Source: Gammaproteobacteria bacterium (GTDB taxonomy: Bacteria; Pseudomonadota; Gammaproteobacteria; SZUA-229). From it: a stretch of DNA of 16,504 nucleotides. Positions within the stretch are counted from its first letter, which is position 1. Each line of letters begins with the position of its first letter. This document shows positions 7,961-15,595 of the stretch, one piece after another. The stretch lies in assembly GCA_026197015.1 (NCBI GenBank), contig JAPHRB010000071.1, positions 1 through 16,504 of the forward strand, read 5' to 3'. A program made the translations under genes and the position numbers. A model generated the notes under the pieces. It worked only from the letters and a program-made list of their open reading frames with translations, had not been told where the DNA came from and ran no database searches.

Positions 7961-8221
7961 ATACCTATAGAAGAACTATTTGGCTGGATTGCCTCCATCC
8001 TGACTACCCTTATTTTTATCCCGCAAATTTATAAAGCCTTTAAAACACGCTTAACGAATGATATTTCTATGTTAATGATGGTATTAGCCATATTAGGAAA
8101 TATAACATGGTTAATTCACGCCGGCCTGACAGATAATCTGCCACTGATTGTATGCGCTTCGTTAATTATCATTATGAGTTTTGTATTAATTATATTTAAA
8201 GTTAAAAATGAAAAATCATGA
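7961..8221 (+). CDS. SemiSWEET-like PQ-loop sugar transporter, no canonical start codon
   Basis: Small three-helix membrane protein of the SemiSWEET (MtN3-like) family, whose dimers carry sugars across the inner membrane. From ATA at 7961 the frame gives 86 residues, the normal family size: helix 1 with the PQ motif (IFIPQIYKAFKTR), a conserved-type segment TNDISMLM, helix 2 ending ITWLIHAGL, then LPLIVCAS and helix 3, with a basic C-terminus. Basic residues after helix 1 predict N-out, C-in topology, as expected. No ATG, GTG or TTG occurs in frame between the pseudopilin stop (7934-7936) and helix 1; the only candidates are ATA at 7961 or 7967, without a Shine-Dalgarno. It could start at ATA, depend on coupling or readthrough from the upstream gene, or be a start-less pseudogene. 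The family call is firm; the translation status is not. Confidence 0.72.
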   Translation: MPIEELFGWIASILTTLIFIPQIYKAFKTRLTNDISMLMMVLAILGNITWLIHAGLTDNLPLIVCASLIIIMSFVLIIFKVKNEKS

Positions 8222-8228
8222 GTCACTT

Positions 8229-8261
8229 ATATACTGATAAATAATTTTTCAGTATATTTTT
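8229..8261 (+). terminator. Candidate rho-independent terminator after the SemiSWEET frame
   Basis: A perfect 9-bp inverted repeat (ATATACTGA at 8229-8237 and TCAGTATAT at 8249-8257) encloses an 11-nt loop and runs into TTTTT (8257-8261). It sits 7 nt after the SemiSWEET stop and so would close the long + strand operon. The stem has only two G-C pairs, so it may be weak. The opposite strand has no T run after the stem, so it is not obviously bidirectional. Confidence 0.5.
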
Positions 8262-8438
8262 CGGAATTATTCGATTATGGTTTTTGTCTCCTAAGCCTCA
8301 AATACGACTCTGCACCGACTGGCATTTACTTAAACTGAATAAAACAAAATAAAAGAAAAATAATATGCGTTTTGTTATTATCATATTTATTCATTTTCTG
8401 CTCAGTCTTAAGTCAGTGACATTCGACTACGCTCCCAA

Positions 8439-9062
8439 TTAAATAACTTCTGAATTTAGTCTGTTTCTTAAATTTCGTAATATTTTAAACGGCAATACTC
8501 TTTGAATAATATTGGTTATCCAGTTAGGCAACCAGCCTTTTGGGTCTGCGTGAAAAATTAATTCTACCGATGTTGTTTCACTATCGACTGATTTTAATGT
8601 ATATATACCTTCAAACAGATCAGCTCTGATATAACTTCCATCATCCGGTTTCAACTCGGAATCAACTGAAAACATTTTATAAACGAGTTTATTATCTGAG
8701 TTGTTTATTAACTCGATTTGATAAACGAAGTCTCTATCTGATGCGGGCCAGGGTGCTGAGAAGTGACTATACTCAATTCTTTTATTATTTTTATACTCAG
8801 ACAGGGCTTCTGATATCTTTAAAAAAGGCATCCATTCATGGCGATGATCGACATCATCTAATGTCACTCTTACACGTTCTAGAGATGTTTTAATAACTAT
8901 TTGCGCTTTTGCTTTTACAATGTCACTGTCAGTTGTTTCAAAAGTGAATACTTTAATTCCGTTTTCGTTTTTTATTAGCTCCCATTCTGACTCACCAGGA
9001 CTAGCTAATGCCGTATGTAAAAACAGGTGTAAAGATAAATAAGAGAGTATCAATTTTTTCAT
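8439..9062 (-). CDS. Exported START-domain (lipid-binding-like) protein
   Basis: Predicted periplasmic protein of 207 residues with a Sec signal peptide (MKK, hydrophobic to about 19, cleavage after TALA at residue 20). The mature part reads as a single START domain: WELIKNENGIKVFTFE at the N-terminus, the DVDHRHEWMPFLK segment, APWPASDRDFVYQ, and a C-terminal amphipathic helix after DPKGWLPNWITN. START domains bind hydrophobic ligands such as lipids; the ligand of bacterial exported members is generally unknown. AGGAAT lies 11 nt before the ATG, so it has its own weak ribosome binding site. It lies 42 nt downstream of modC on the same strand and could be read from the same transcript. A function in molybdate uptake is not suggested by the domain. 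Confidence 0.88.
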   Translation of the reverse strand: MKKLILSYLSLHLFLHTALASPGESEWELIKNENGIKVFTFETTDSDIVKAKAQIVIKTSLERVRVTLDDVDHRHEWMPFLKISEALSEYKNNKRIEYSHFSAPWPASDRDFVYQIELINNSDNKLVYKMFSVDSELKPDDGSYIRADLFEGIYTLKSVDSETTSVELIFHADPKGWLPNWITNIIQRVLPFKILRNLRNRLNSEVI

Positions 9063-9104
9063 TTTTTATATTGATTCCTATGCAGTACCAAATCAATAAG
9101 CTGA

Positions 9105-10172
9105 TTATTTTATCATCGCAGTGGCTTTGAACTGTGCATACATCTGTTTTCCTTTGTTAATATTTAACTGCCGTGCTGAGCGGTGGCTTATTAATGATAC
9201 AATTGTCTGCTCACCAATTTTCGCAATCACACGTAATTTTCCATTTTCATCAGTTTGTATTTCATCAATACATATGGGCACACAGTTTAAGATGCTACTG
9301 TCCTGTGGCGGGCTTAAACATAAACTCACATCTCTTGCGTGAATTAACACACGTATCTTATCATTGAGTCGCATACTCTCTGCGGTTATTAAAATAGTTT
9401 CACCACAATCTAACTCTACAAGTTTGTCTTCTTCTATTATTTTAGTAACCCGAGCATCAAGTATAAAACTGGCACCTTCCTGCTGTGTTAATAAAGGTTG
9501 CGAAATACATAAATCAGCTATGTCACCCTGATCAACTATTTTCCCCTTATCCATAATGATTATATAATCAGCTAGTCTTAATACTTCTTTTATATCATGG
9601 CTAACATAAATCATCGGAATATCTAATTCTTTATGTATACATTCTATAAAGGGTAATAACTCCTGCCTTGATGTGTAGTCTAATGATGCCAGTGGTTCAT
9701 CAAGTATTAATAAATCTGGTTGTGAGAGTAATGCACGCACCATTGACACTCTCTGCTTTTGGCCACCGGATAACTGCTCAGGGTAATGCCCTAATAATTC
9801 TTTTATCTTAAATTTTTCAATTAAAACTTCAGGTTTTAATTCACTGTGACATCGGTTAAAACCAAACAGAATATTTTGACTTGTCGTCATATGAGGAAAC
9901 AAACGATGATCCTGAAATACATAGGCTATATTTCGAAACCAGGGTTCTAATTTTAAGCCATTAACTGAATCATCTATGACTCGGTCATTTAGTATAAATT
10001 TTGAGTTATTCTCTTTGTTTTTATCATTTCCTAAACCTGACATTAAATTTAATACACTGGTTTTTCCTGAGCCTGACGGCCCAAACAAAACCGTTATGCC
10101 ATTTTCTGGCATAGTGAATGATACGTCTAATAGAAAGTTATTTAATTTATATTTGTAATTAACCTCTATCAT
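9105..10172 (-). CDS. modC: Molybdate ABC transporter ATP-binding protein ModC
   Basis: ATPase subunit that drives molybdate (or tungstate) import through ModB. The 355 residues match ModC length (about 350). Visible motifs are Walker A GPSGSGKTS (31-39), Q-loop near Q87, the ABC signature LSGGQKQR (134-141), Walker B LLILDEPLASLD (154-165) and switch His192 in YVSHD. The C-terminal part, from about 235 on, holds a TOBE/Mop-type region (including IHARDVSLCLS and a terminal beta-rich segment) that in ModC binds oxyanion for regulation and separates it from other ABC importers. Its ATG overlaps the modB stop by one base (TAATG on the minus strand), which implies coupled translation. All catalytic motifs are intact. 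Confidence 0.95.
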   Translation of the reverse strand: MIEVNYKYKLNNFLLDVSFTMPENGITVLFGPSGSGKTSVLNLMSGLGNDKNKENNSKFILNDRVIDDSVNGLKLEPWFRNIAYVFQDHRLFPHMTTSQNILFGFNRCHSELKPEVLIEKFKIKELLGHYPEQLSGGQKQRVSMVRALLSQPDLLILDEPLASLDYTSRQELLPFIECIHKELDIPMIYVSHDIKEVLRLADYIIIMDKGKIVDQGDIADLCISQPLLTQQEGASFILDARVTKIIEEDKLVELDCGETILITAESMRLNDKIRVLIHARDVSLCLSPPQDSSILNCVPICIDEIQTDENGKLRVIAKIGEQTIVSLISHRSARQLNINKGKQMYAQFKATAMIK

Positions 10173-10840
10173 TAAAGTCTTACCATAAGTTTTCTATTAA
10201 ATGAGTAAGTTACTAACAAAACTATGAAAGAAAACACCAGTAAACCGATTGAGTAATAATGTGCCTGTGTATACTCCAGAACTTCGACATGATCATAAAT
10301 AATAATTGATAATACCTGGGTCACCTCGGGAATATTGCCACCAATCATTAAAACCACACCAAATTCACCAATGGTATGCGCAAAACCTAATGTAATAGCC
10401 ACCAGGAAGCCACGTTTAGACAATGGTAAAACAATGTTTTTAAACGTATCAAATGAATTGGCGCCTAATGTATTTGCTGCCTGTTGTAATGGTTTGCCGA
10501 CCATATCAAAACTCGCCTGTAATGGTTGCACCACGAATGGCATTGAATAAATAACTGAACCTATTACCAGGCCAGAAAAACTAAAACTCAGAGGCGTATC
10601 ACTAATATAAAACCAGAGATGCCCAATGAATCCATCAGGGCTTAACGCGAGCAGCAAATAAAAACCCAAAACGGTCGGTGGTAATACCAGAGGTAATGCC
10701 ACAATAGATTCTATAACCACTTTTGACTTACTCGATGTATTTGAAAGCCACCACGCCAGAGGCGTGCCAATCAGTAATAATATTAGTGTAGTAATTGTAG
10801 CCAGTTTTAAAGTAACAAGAATAGGTGAGAGTTCAATCAA
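10172..10840 (-). CDS. modB: Molybdate ABC transporter permease ModB
   Basis: Inner-membrane channel subunit for molybdate uptake, 222 residues, close to E. coli ModB. Five or six hydrophobic helices are apparent. The cytoplasmic coupling (EAA) loop is visible as AANTLGANSFDTFKNIVLPL, followed by the typical HTIGEFGVVLMIGGNIP segment. The frame begins with TTG at 10840, which overlaps the modA stop by 4 nt (TTGA on the minus strand). No upstream ATG fits without deep overlap into modA, and the TTG start yields the expected N-terminus, so I accept it. Translation is probably coupled to modA. Confidence 0.95.
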   Translation of the reverse strand: MIELSPILVTLKLATITTLILLLIGTPLAWWLSNTSSKSKVVIESIVALPLVLPPTVLGFYLLLALSPDGFIGHLWFYISDTPLSFSFSGLVIGSVIYSMPFVVQPLQASFDMVGKPLQQAANTLGANSFDTFKNIVLPLSKRGFLVAITLGFAHTIGEFGVVLMIGGNIPEVTQVLSIIIYDHVEVLEYTQAHYYSIGLLVFSFIVLLVTYSFNRKLMVRL

Positions 10841-11583
10841 AGGTCATATCCATCGGCCTTTATTAATTTTTTTATGGCAGGGCTTTGTATATACTGTAAA
10901 AACTCTCTAGCAGTATCTATCTGTTTAGACTGCTTAAGTAAAATAACTTTCTGTTTAATGGGTTTATGTAAATAACTATCTATCTCCCAATATATATCAT
11001 TAATTACATAAGACCTGGCAACCAGGCCTATATCCGCTGCACCGGATTGTACAAACTGCATGGTTTGTGAAATATTCTCACCATAAACCAGTTTATGTTT
11101 AAGCTCTTCATAAAGCTCCATTGCCTGTAAAGCTTCAATACTCGCTTTACCATAAGGAGCTGTTTTAGGGTTAGCAATAGCCAGTTTATTAAAATTACCT
11201 GAATTAAGCTTTTCTCTCAACTGCTGAGAACTATCTGCATCTGCATGCCATAACGCTAACTTGCCCTGGGCATAAACAAATGATTTTTTACCGCCATTTA
11301 TTTCTATTGCTTTGGCCTTTTTCACCAGCTCATCTGCACGTTTGGCGTCTGCTGAAAAAAATATATCATATGGGGCGCCGCGCATTATTTGAGCATATAA
11401 TTTACCCGTAGAACCTCGGATAATAACAATTTTATTATCTGTTATAGCTTCGTAATTCTGTTTTATTTTATTTAGTGTTGGATAAAAGTTAGCCGCAGTA
11501 GCAATACGTAATTCTACAGCATGCGTTACCGAACTCACCACGAGCATGATAATGCAAAAAACGCTGGCTAAAACCGCCGACAT
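10837..11583 (-). CDS. modA: Molybdate ABC transporter substrate-binding protein ModA
   Basis: Periplasmic oxyanion receptor delivering molybdate or tungstate to ModBC, 248 residues including a signal peptide (hydrophobic 3-17, likely cleavage after VTHA at 22). Family features are ELRIATAANFYPTL at the mature N-terminus, RGSTGKLYAQIMRGAPYDIF with SADAKRADEL following, IANPKTAPYG, and QSGAADIGLVARS near the C-terminus; Ser/Thr and Tyr side chains in such segments bind the anion in ModA. A strong ribosome binding site, GGAGA at 11594-11590, lies 6 nt before the ATG inside the end of the upstream lipoprotein gene, whose stop is only 2 nt away. I see no credible ModE operator close to it. Confidence 0.95.
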   Translation of the reverse strand: MSAVLASVFCIIMLVVSSVTHAVELRIATAANFYPTLNKIKQNYEAITDNKIVIIRGSTGKLYAQIMRGAPYDIFFSADAKRADELVKKAKAIEINGGKKSFVYAQGKLALWHADADSSQQLREKLNSGNFNKLAIANPKTAPYGKASIEALQAMELYEELKHKLVYGENISQTMQFVQSGAADIGLVARSYVINDIYWEIDSYLHKPIKQKVILLKQSKQIDTAREFLQYIQSPAIKKLIKADGYDL

Positions 11584-11585
11584 GA

Positions 11586-11867
11586 CTAGTCTCCGATTTC
11601 TTCTATATATGAACGCGCAATAGGGGTTTGCACATAACGTTTCTTGCCGTCGACAATTGTCCAGAAATAGTAATATCCTTTAACTGCTTCTGTAGTCACT
11701 TTTCCGTTTTTAATTATCCATGTTTTAATATGATCACCTTCTGCAAAGGTGACTTTATAATCACCTTCTAACCAGGTAACGCCTATTCTGGAAATTTTAT
11801 TTTGTTGTTCTTCACTACAAGCCGTTAAGGTCAATATTATAAACCCTAATATCATTATTTTTTTCAT
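11586..11867 (-). CDS. Small lipoprotein of unknown function
   Basis: A 93-residue predicted lipoprotein. The signal peptide MKKIMILGFIILTLTAC ends in a clear lipobox (LTAC, Cys17), followed by SEEQQ, which suggests outer-membrane sorting rather than retention at the inner membrane. The mature part is short, beta-prone and aromatic, with repeated Tyr/Trp (VTWLEGDYKVTF, GYYYFWTI). I do not recognise a domain. An excellent ribosome binding site, GAAGG at 11879-11875, lies 7 nt before the ATG. It sits 35 nt after the large membrane-anchored gene and 2 nt before modA, so it is very probably co-transcribed with modABC. Whether it takes part in molybdate uptake is unknown. Confidence 0.82.
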   Translation of the reverse strand: MKKIMILGFIILTLTACSEEQQNKISRIGVTWLEGDYKVTFAEGDHIKTWIIKNGKVTTEAVKGYYYFWTIVDGKKRYVQTPIARSYIEEIGD

Positions 11868-11902
11868 TTTTAAACCTTCATATTATTAATACATAATGAT
11901 TT

Positions 11903-13192
11903 TTATCTATATATAACTAACTGATCAATTCTTTGCTTTATCATTAACTCAGTTGTTTTATATGACGCGGTATTCAAATAGTCTTTATTAATCTGTAACT
12001 GACTCAAACCTTCAGGCAGATGGCTAATTGAAGGCATATAATCTGTTTCAAATTTTATAATCGCTAATTTTTTCTGAATTAATCTGGCCTGCTCTTCATT
12101 CTTAATTGCATATTCAGCCAGCCTTATACCTGCAAGATCTGCCGCCAGATCACTAAAACTGAATCCACTGCCACCATTTGAATCATCAACCTCTTTTTCA
12201 AACCCTATCGATTCAGCTAAACTCGAATCAGCCATACTAGTTATGGCTGCTGATATTAATAAATGTTTACTCAAATCATGGCGTTTGATTAAATAGATCT
12301 TTTGAACTTTTATTGGTTTCTGGTCTATCTCTTCAAACAATTCAGATATATTCTTATTTAATGCGTAGGCACCAAGGGTTAAAAATACGGCTTTATTTTC
12401 TATAACAGGGTTATTTTCAGTGCTACGAATTTCTGCCAGTTCAAACATTGGTCTGATTAACTCATTCAAACTCGGACGAGAACCAAGTTGATAACTTATT
12501 CTTGATAAATTATCTGTTTGAGCGATTAATGCTTCTTTCAACTCAGCTGAAATCACAAGTGAGCTTAGCTGTGTTTTTATACTATTAACTGCTTCCTTAT
12601 CCAGTATATAATTGACCGTTAATTGCTGTTTAGAAAAACGAATACTTTGTAAAGACTGGCTGAGTTGATTATATTCTGTAATATTTCCCTGTAGCATATT
12701 ATGAGTATATTCTGCTAATGGTTTGGCTATAATCGCCGGCATGTCTAAACTGCCCAGACTTAGAGATTTTAATTTAATAATTTCACTATTTTGATTTAAC
12801 TTTTCTGACTCTAGTGTTGCTGCAATGTTAATGTACTTTCCAAAAGGGTTTTTTGGTAAATGAAAGCTCATTTGCACGTATGCCTGCTTTTCATTCAGTA
12901 TAACATTTGAGCTTAATCGACCTTTAAATGAGCCTGGTGCTTTTTCAGAAAGATAAGTTAAAGCTAAATTCAGGTCTTGCTGACTAATGGTTGTATTTAC
13001 TGTTTCTCCTGATTTTATCTTTTGAGGTTTATTCGCCTGAATAAATCGCTTCACCCGCTTTAATTCATTACTAGTCAATTCTTCCTGCTGTTCAACGATT
13101 GCATAATCGTCAAGACTACTTACTGTTAACACACCCAAAAGTATGCCCAATAAAAAACAAATTATGAACAGCCATTTAATTATTCGTATCAT
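11903..13192 (-). CDS. Membrane-anchored protein of unknown function with YfiM-like C-terminal motif
   Basis: A 429-residue protein I cannot assign to a named family. It has a basic N-terminus and one hydrophobic segment (about 5-25), so it is anchored in the inner membrane or has an uncleaved signal, with the rest in the periplasm. Residues 35-200 are alternating beta-prone and amphipathic. Residues 304-360 hold a motif-rich stretch: D306-x3-H310, S314-A-A, K333-E334-x2-D337, then GSGFSFSDLAAD (341-352) and G355. That pattern recalls YfiM-type (DUF2279-like) sequences, which carry an H...KE..D...GFS..DL..D..G signature; this link is inference from memory. No good Shine-Dalgarno precedes the ATG. 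It is the first gene of the minus-strand run. Confidence 0.75.
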   Translation of the reverse strand: MIRIIKWLFIICFLLGILLGVLTVSSLDDYAIVEQQEELTSNELKRVKRFIQANKPQKIKSGETVNTTISQQDLNLALTYLSEKAPGSFKGRLSSNVILNEKQAYVQMSFHLPKNPFGKYINIAATLESEKLNQNSEIIKLKSLSLGSLDMPAIIAKPLAEYTHNMLQGNITEYNQLSQSLQSIRFSKQQLTVNYILDKEAVNSIKTQLSSLVISAELKEALIAQTDNLSRISYQLGSRPSLNELIRPMFELAEIRSTENNPVIENKAVFLTLGAYALNKNISELFEEIDQKPIKVQKIYLIKRHDLSKHLLISAAITSMADSSLAESIGFEKEVDDSNGGSGFSFSDLAADLAGIRLAEYAIKNEEQARLIQKKLAIIKFETDYMPSISHLPEGLSQLQINKDYLNTASYKTTELMIKQRIDQLVIYR

Positions 13193-13381
13193 GGAGATTT
13201 CTATACCTTAAATTTATTCGAGATAATATATAACACTGATTTGATAACGCTATATATCGTCTATTTTTAACTTCATCATAACATGTTCATCTGATTTTCA
13301 AATCGACCCAGGTCTACATTTATCTATGTTATATAGATGCTTTTGTTCATCAATCTCATGCTCTGGGTTACAATGCCTGCC
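13193..13381. promoter_or_regulatory. Divergent intergenic region between the minus-strand run and uvrD
   Basis: This 189-bp AT-rich region should hold promoters for both directions. Facing uvrD, TACAAT (13369-13374) is one mismatch from the sigma70 -10 consensus, but the -35 match at the right distance (TTCATC, 13346-13351) is poor. A 6-bp inverted repeat (ATCTAT 13322-13327, ATAGAT 13333-13338) lies just upstream. For the minus strand, TATATT/TATTAT-like sequences occur around 13221-13231. No LexA-type CTG-N10-CAG box is visible. Exact promoters cannot be fixed from sequence alone. Confidence 0.35.
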
Positions 13382-15571
13382 ATGGATGTTTCACATATAC
13401 TCGACGGCTTAAATGATGCCCAACGCGAAGCGGTAACAGCCCCCCCGGGCCCTATGCTGATACTTGCTGGAGCAGGTAGTGGTAAAACCCGTGTGCTGGT
13501 TCACCGCATGGCATGGCTTATAAAGGTAGAAAATGTTTCTCCCTTTAGCCTGATGGCGGTTACTTTTACCAATAAAGCGGCAAGCGAAATGCGCGCTCGT
13601 GTAGAGCAACTACAAGGCGTATCCCCGAATGGGATGTGGGTAGGTACTTTTCACGGTATTGCCCATAGACTCTTACGCGCACACTGGAAAGAAGCCAATT
13701 TGCCACAACAGTTCCAGATTCTGGACTCTGATGACCAGTACCGCATGATTCGCCGGGTCTTAAAATCACTGGAGTTAGATGAGGCAAGATGGGTACCCAG
13801 ACAAATTCAGGGTTTCATCAATGGCCGTAAGGATGAGGGACAGCGCCCTCAACATGTAGATGCGGGCTCTGACCCCATACGTCAGCAACTGGTGAGTATT
13901 TACTCTGCCTACGAAGCCGCCTGCAAACGTGCCGGGGTAATCGATTTTGCTGAACTGCTGTTACGCAGCCTGGAACTCATTCGTGACAATCAGGAATTAC
14001 ATAAACATTATCGAAACCGCTTTCAACATATCCTCGTTGATGAGTTCCAGGATACCAATACTATTCAATATGCCTGGATTCGCTTACTTGCGGCTGATAA
14101 GAATAATCGCGGCGCACAGCTATTTGTAGTAGGTGATGATGACCAGTCTATCTATGGCTGGCGTGGCGCAAAGGTTGAAAACATACTGTCCTTTCAAAAT
14201 GAAAACCCGAATACACTGGTTATTCGACTTGAACAAAACTATCGCTCAACTGGTAATATTCTCAATGCGGCAAACGGCCTGATTTCACATAATCAGGAAC
14301 GTATGGGTAAAAACCTGTGGACAGATGGTGAAGACGGTAATCTTATTCAGCTTTATTCAGCCTTTAATGAACAGGATGAAGCACGTTATATAATAGATCG
14401 CATTGTTGAACATGTTTCAAATGGCAATGCCAGAGCTGATATCGCTATTCTTTATCGTTCTAATGCCCAGTCTCGAGTTTTTGAAGAACAGCTAATGACC
14501 CAGGGCATACCCTATCGAGTTTATGGTGGCCTGCGCTTTTTCGAACGAGCCGAAATCAGAGACGCCCTAAGTTACCTTCGTTTACTTAACAACCGTAATG
14601 ACGACCCGGCTTTTGAACGTGTAGTAAACCAGCCAACCAGGGGTATTGGTAATAAAACCGTAGATACCATACGTGAAGCAGCACGTTTAGCAGATGTTTC
14701 TATGTGGCAAGCCTCTATTGAACTCATCAACAGTAACAGTCTGACCGCAAGAGCTCAAAATGCACTCGATGGTTTTATTCAGTTAATTAACAAATTAAAT
14801 ATAGATACACAATCGGTTGAATTACACGAACAATTTGAACATGTTATACATTCATCCGGACTAATAAACCATTACGGAAAAGAAAAAGGCGAAAAGGCGG
14901 AAGCACGGGTAGAAAACCTCGAAGAACTGGTTAGTGCCGCTAAAGGTTTCGAATATATACAGGATGATGACGCACCACTCGATAACCTCACCGCATTCTT
15001 AACTCACGCCGCATTAGAAGCAGGTGAAGGTCAGGCAGAGGCCTGGGAAGATTGTGTACAGTTAATGACACTACACAGTGCAAAAGGACTTGAGTTTCCA
15101 CTGGTATTTATGTGTGGAATGGAAGAGGGTCTGTTTCCACATCAACGCAGTGCAGAAGAAGAAGGCCGTTTACAGGAGGAGCGTCGACTTTGTTATGTTG
15201 GAATCACCCGTGCACGAGATCAGCTGGTTCTTAGTTATGCAGAGCAGCGCCGTTTATACGGAAAAGAAATGTACCCCATGCCCTCAAGTTTTATTGGCGA
15301 GATTCCGGCACAGTTCATTGAGGAAATACGCCCAAAAACAAACTATAACTCAGGTGTAAACTCTTACTCTCAAAATTCCAGCTTTAGCTTTGCTGAAGAA
15401 GATAATGAGTCAGGTATTACTATAGGGCAACGCGTTTTACATCAAAAATTTGGCGAGGGTTTTGTACTCAATTATGAAGGCCAGGGGAAAAGTGCTCGCG
15501 TCGAGGTTAATTTTGATGATGCGGGTAGTAAATGGCTGGTATTAAGTTACGCTAATCTGCAACCCATATAA
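13382..15571 (+). CDS. uvrD: DNA helicase II UvrD
   Basis: ATP-dependent 3'-5' superfamily 1 helicase acting in nucleotide excision repair and methyl-directed mismatch repair. The frame is open from an ATG at 13337, but the product matches E. coli UvrD from MDVSHILDGLNDAQREAV, so I set the start at 13382. This gives 729 residues against 720 in E. coli. Motifs include Walker A AGAGSGKT (29-36), TFHGIAHRLLR, DEFQDTN (220-226), GDDDQSIYGWRGA, QNYRST, LMTLHSAKGLEFP and VGITRA. The C-terminus has the Tudor-like UvrD tail (GQRVLHQKFGEG to the end). It is UvrD rather than Rep because of the matching N-terminus and this tail. No strong Shine-Dalgarno precedes either nearby ATG (13373 or 13382). Confidence 0.97.
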   Translation: MDVSHILDGLNDAQREAVTAPPGPMLILAGAGSGKTRVLVHRMAWLIKVENVSPFSLMAVTFTNKAASEMRARVEQLQGVSPNGMWVGTFHGIAHRLLRAHWKEANLPQQFQILDSDDQYRMIRRVLKSLELDEARWVPRQIQGFINGRKDEGQRPQHVDAGSDPIRQQLVSIYSAYEAACKRAGVIDFAELLLRSLELIRDNQELHKHYRNRFQHILVDEFQDTNTIQYAWIRLLAADKNNRGAQLFVVGDDDQSIYGWRGAKVENILSFQNENPNTLVIRLEQNYRSTGNILNAANGLISHNQERMGKNLWTDGEDGNLIQLYSAFNEQDEARYIIDRIVEHVSNGNARADIAILYRSNAQSRVFEEQLMTQGIPYRVYGGLRFFERAEIRDALSYLRLLNNRNDDPAFERVVNQPTRGIGNKTVDTIREAARLADVSMWQASIELINSNSLTARAQNALDGFIQLINKLNIDTQSVELHEQFEHVIHSSGLINHYGKEKGEKAEARVENLEELVSAAKGFEYIQDDDAPLDNLTAFLTHAALEAGEGQAEAWEDCVQLMTLHSAKGLEFPLVFMCGMEEGLFPHQRSAEEEGRLQEERRLCYVGITRARDQLVLSYAEQRRLYGKEMYPMPSSFIGEIPAQFIEEIRPKTNYNSGVNSYSQNSSFSFAEEDNESGITIGQRVLHQKFGEGFVLNYEGQGKSARVEVNFDDAGSKWLVLSYANLQPI

Positions 15572-15595
15572 ACCTATAACGATAAATTATACGCC

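Noticed and set aside
8401..8422. Repeat-like sequence around CTTAAG (CAGTC...GTCAG) as a terminator for the minus-strand run
   Set aside because: The flanks are not a true inverted repeat, and no T run follows on the minus strand.
8418..8436. ATTCGACTACGCTC resembling dispersed extragenic repeats with a TTCGAC(T/A)(A/G)CGCTCAG-like core
   Set aside because: Only one degenerate copy occurs, with no paired inverted copy in the window, so repeat identity cannot be supported.
8365..8442. 25-codon ORF with a hydrophobic N-terminus
   Set aside because: It is very short, has no clear ribosome binding site and overlaps the end of the START gene on the other strand; the AT-rich context easily gives such frames.
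13227..13256. Possible ModE operator (TATATAAC at 13227-13234 and CGCTATATA at 13248-13256)
   Set aside because: The half-sites face outward relative to the expected CGnTATATA...TATATAnCG arrangement, and they lie over 1.5 kb from modA.
13291..13311. CTG...CAG pair upstream of uvrD as a LexA box
   Set aside because: The spacing is 15 nt instead of 10, and the interior does not match the LexA consensus.
13337..13381. Longer UvrD N-terminus starting at ATG 13337
   Set aside because: The extra 15 residues have no counterpart in E. coli UvrD, whose start aligns exactly with ATG 13382.
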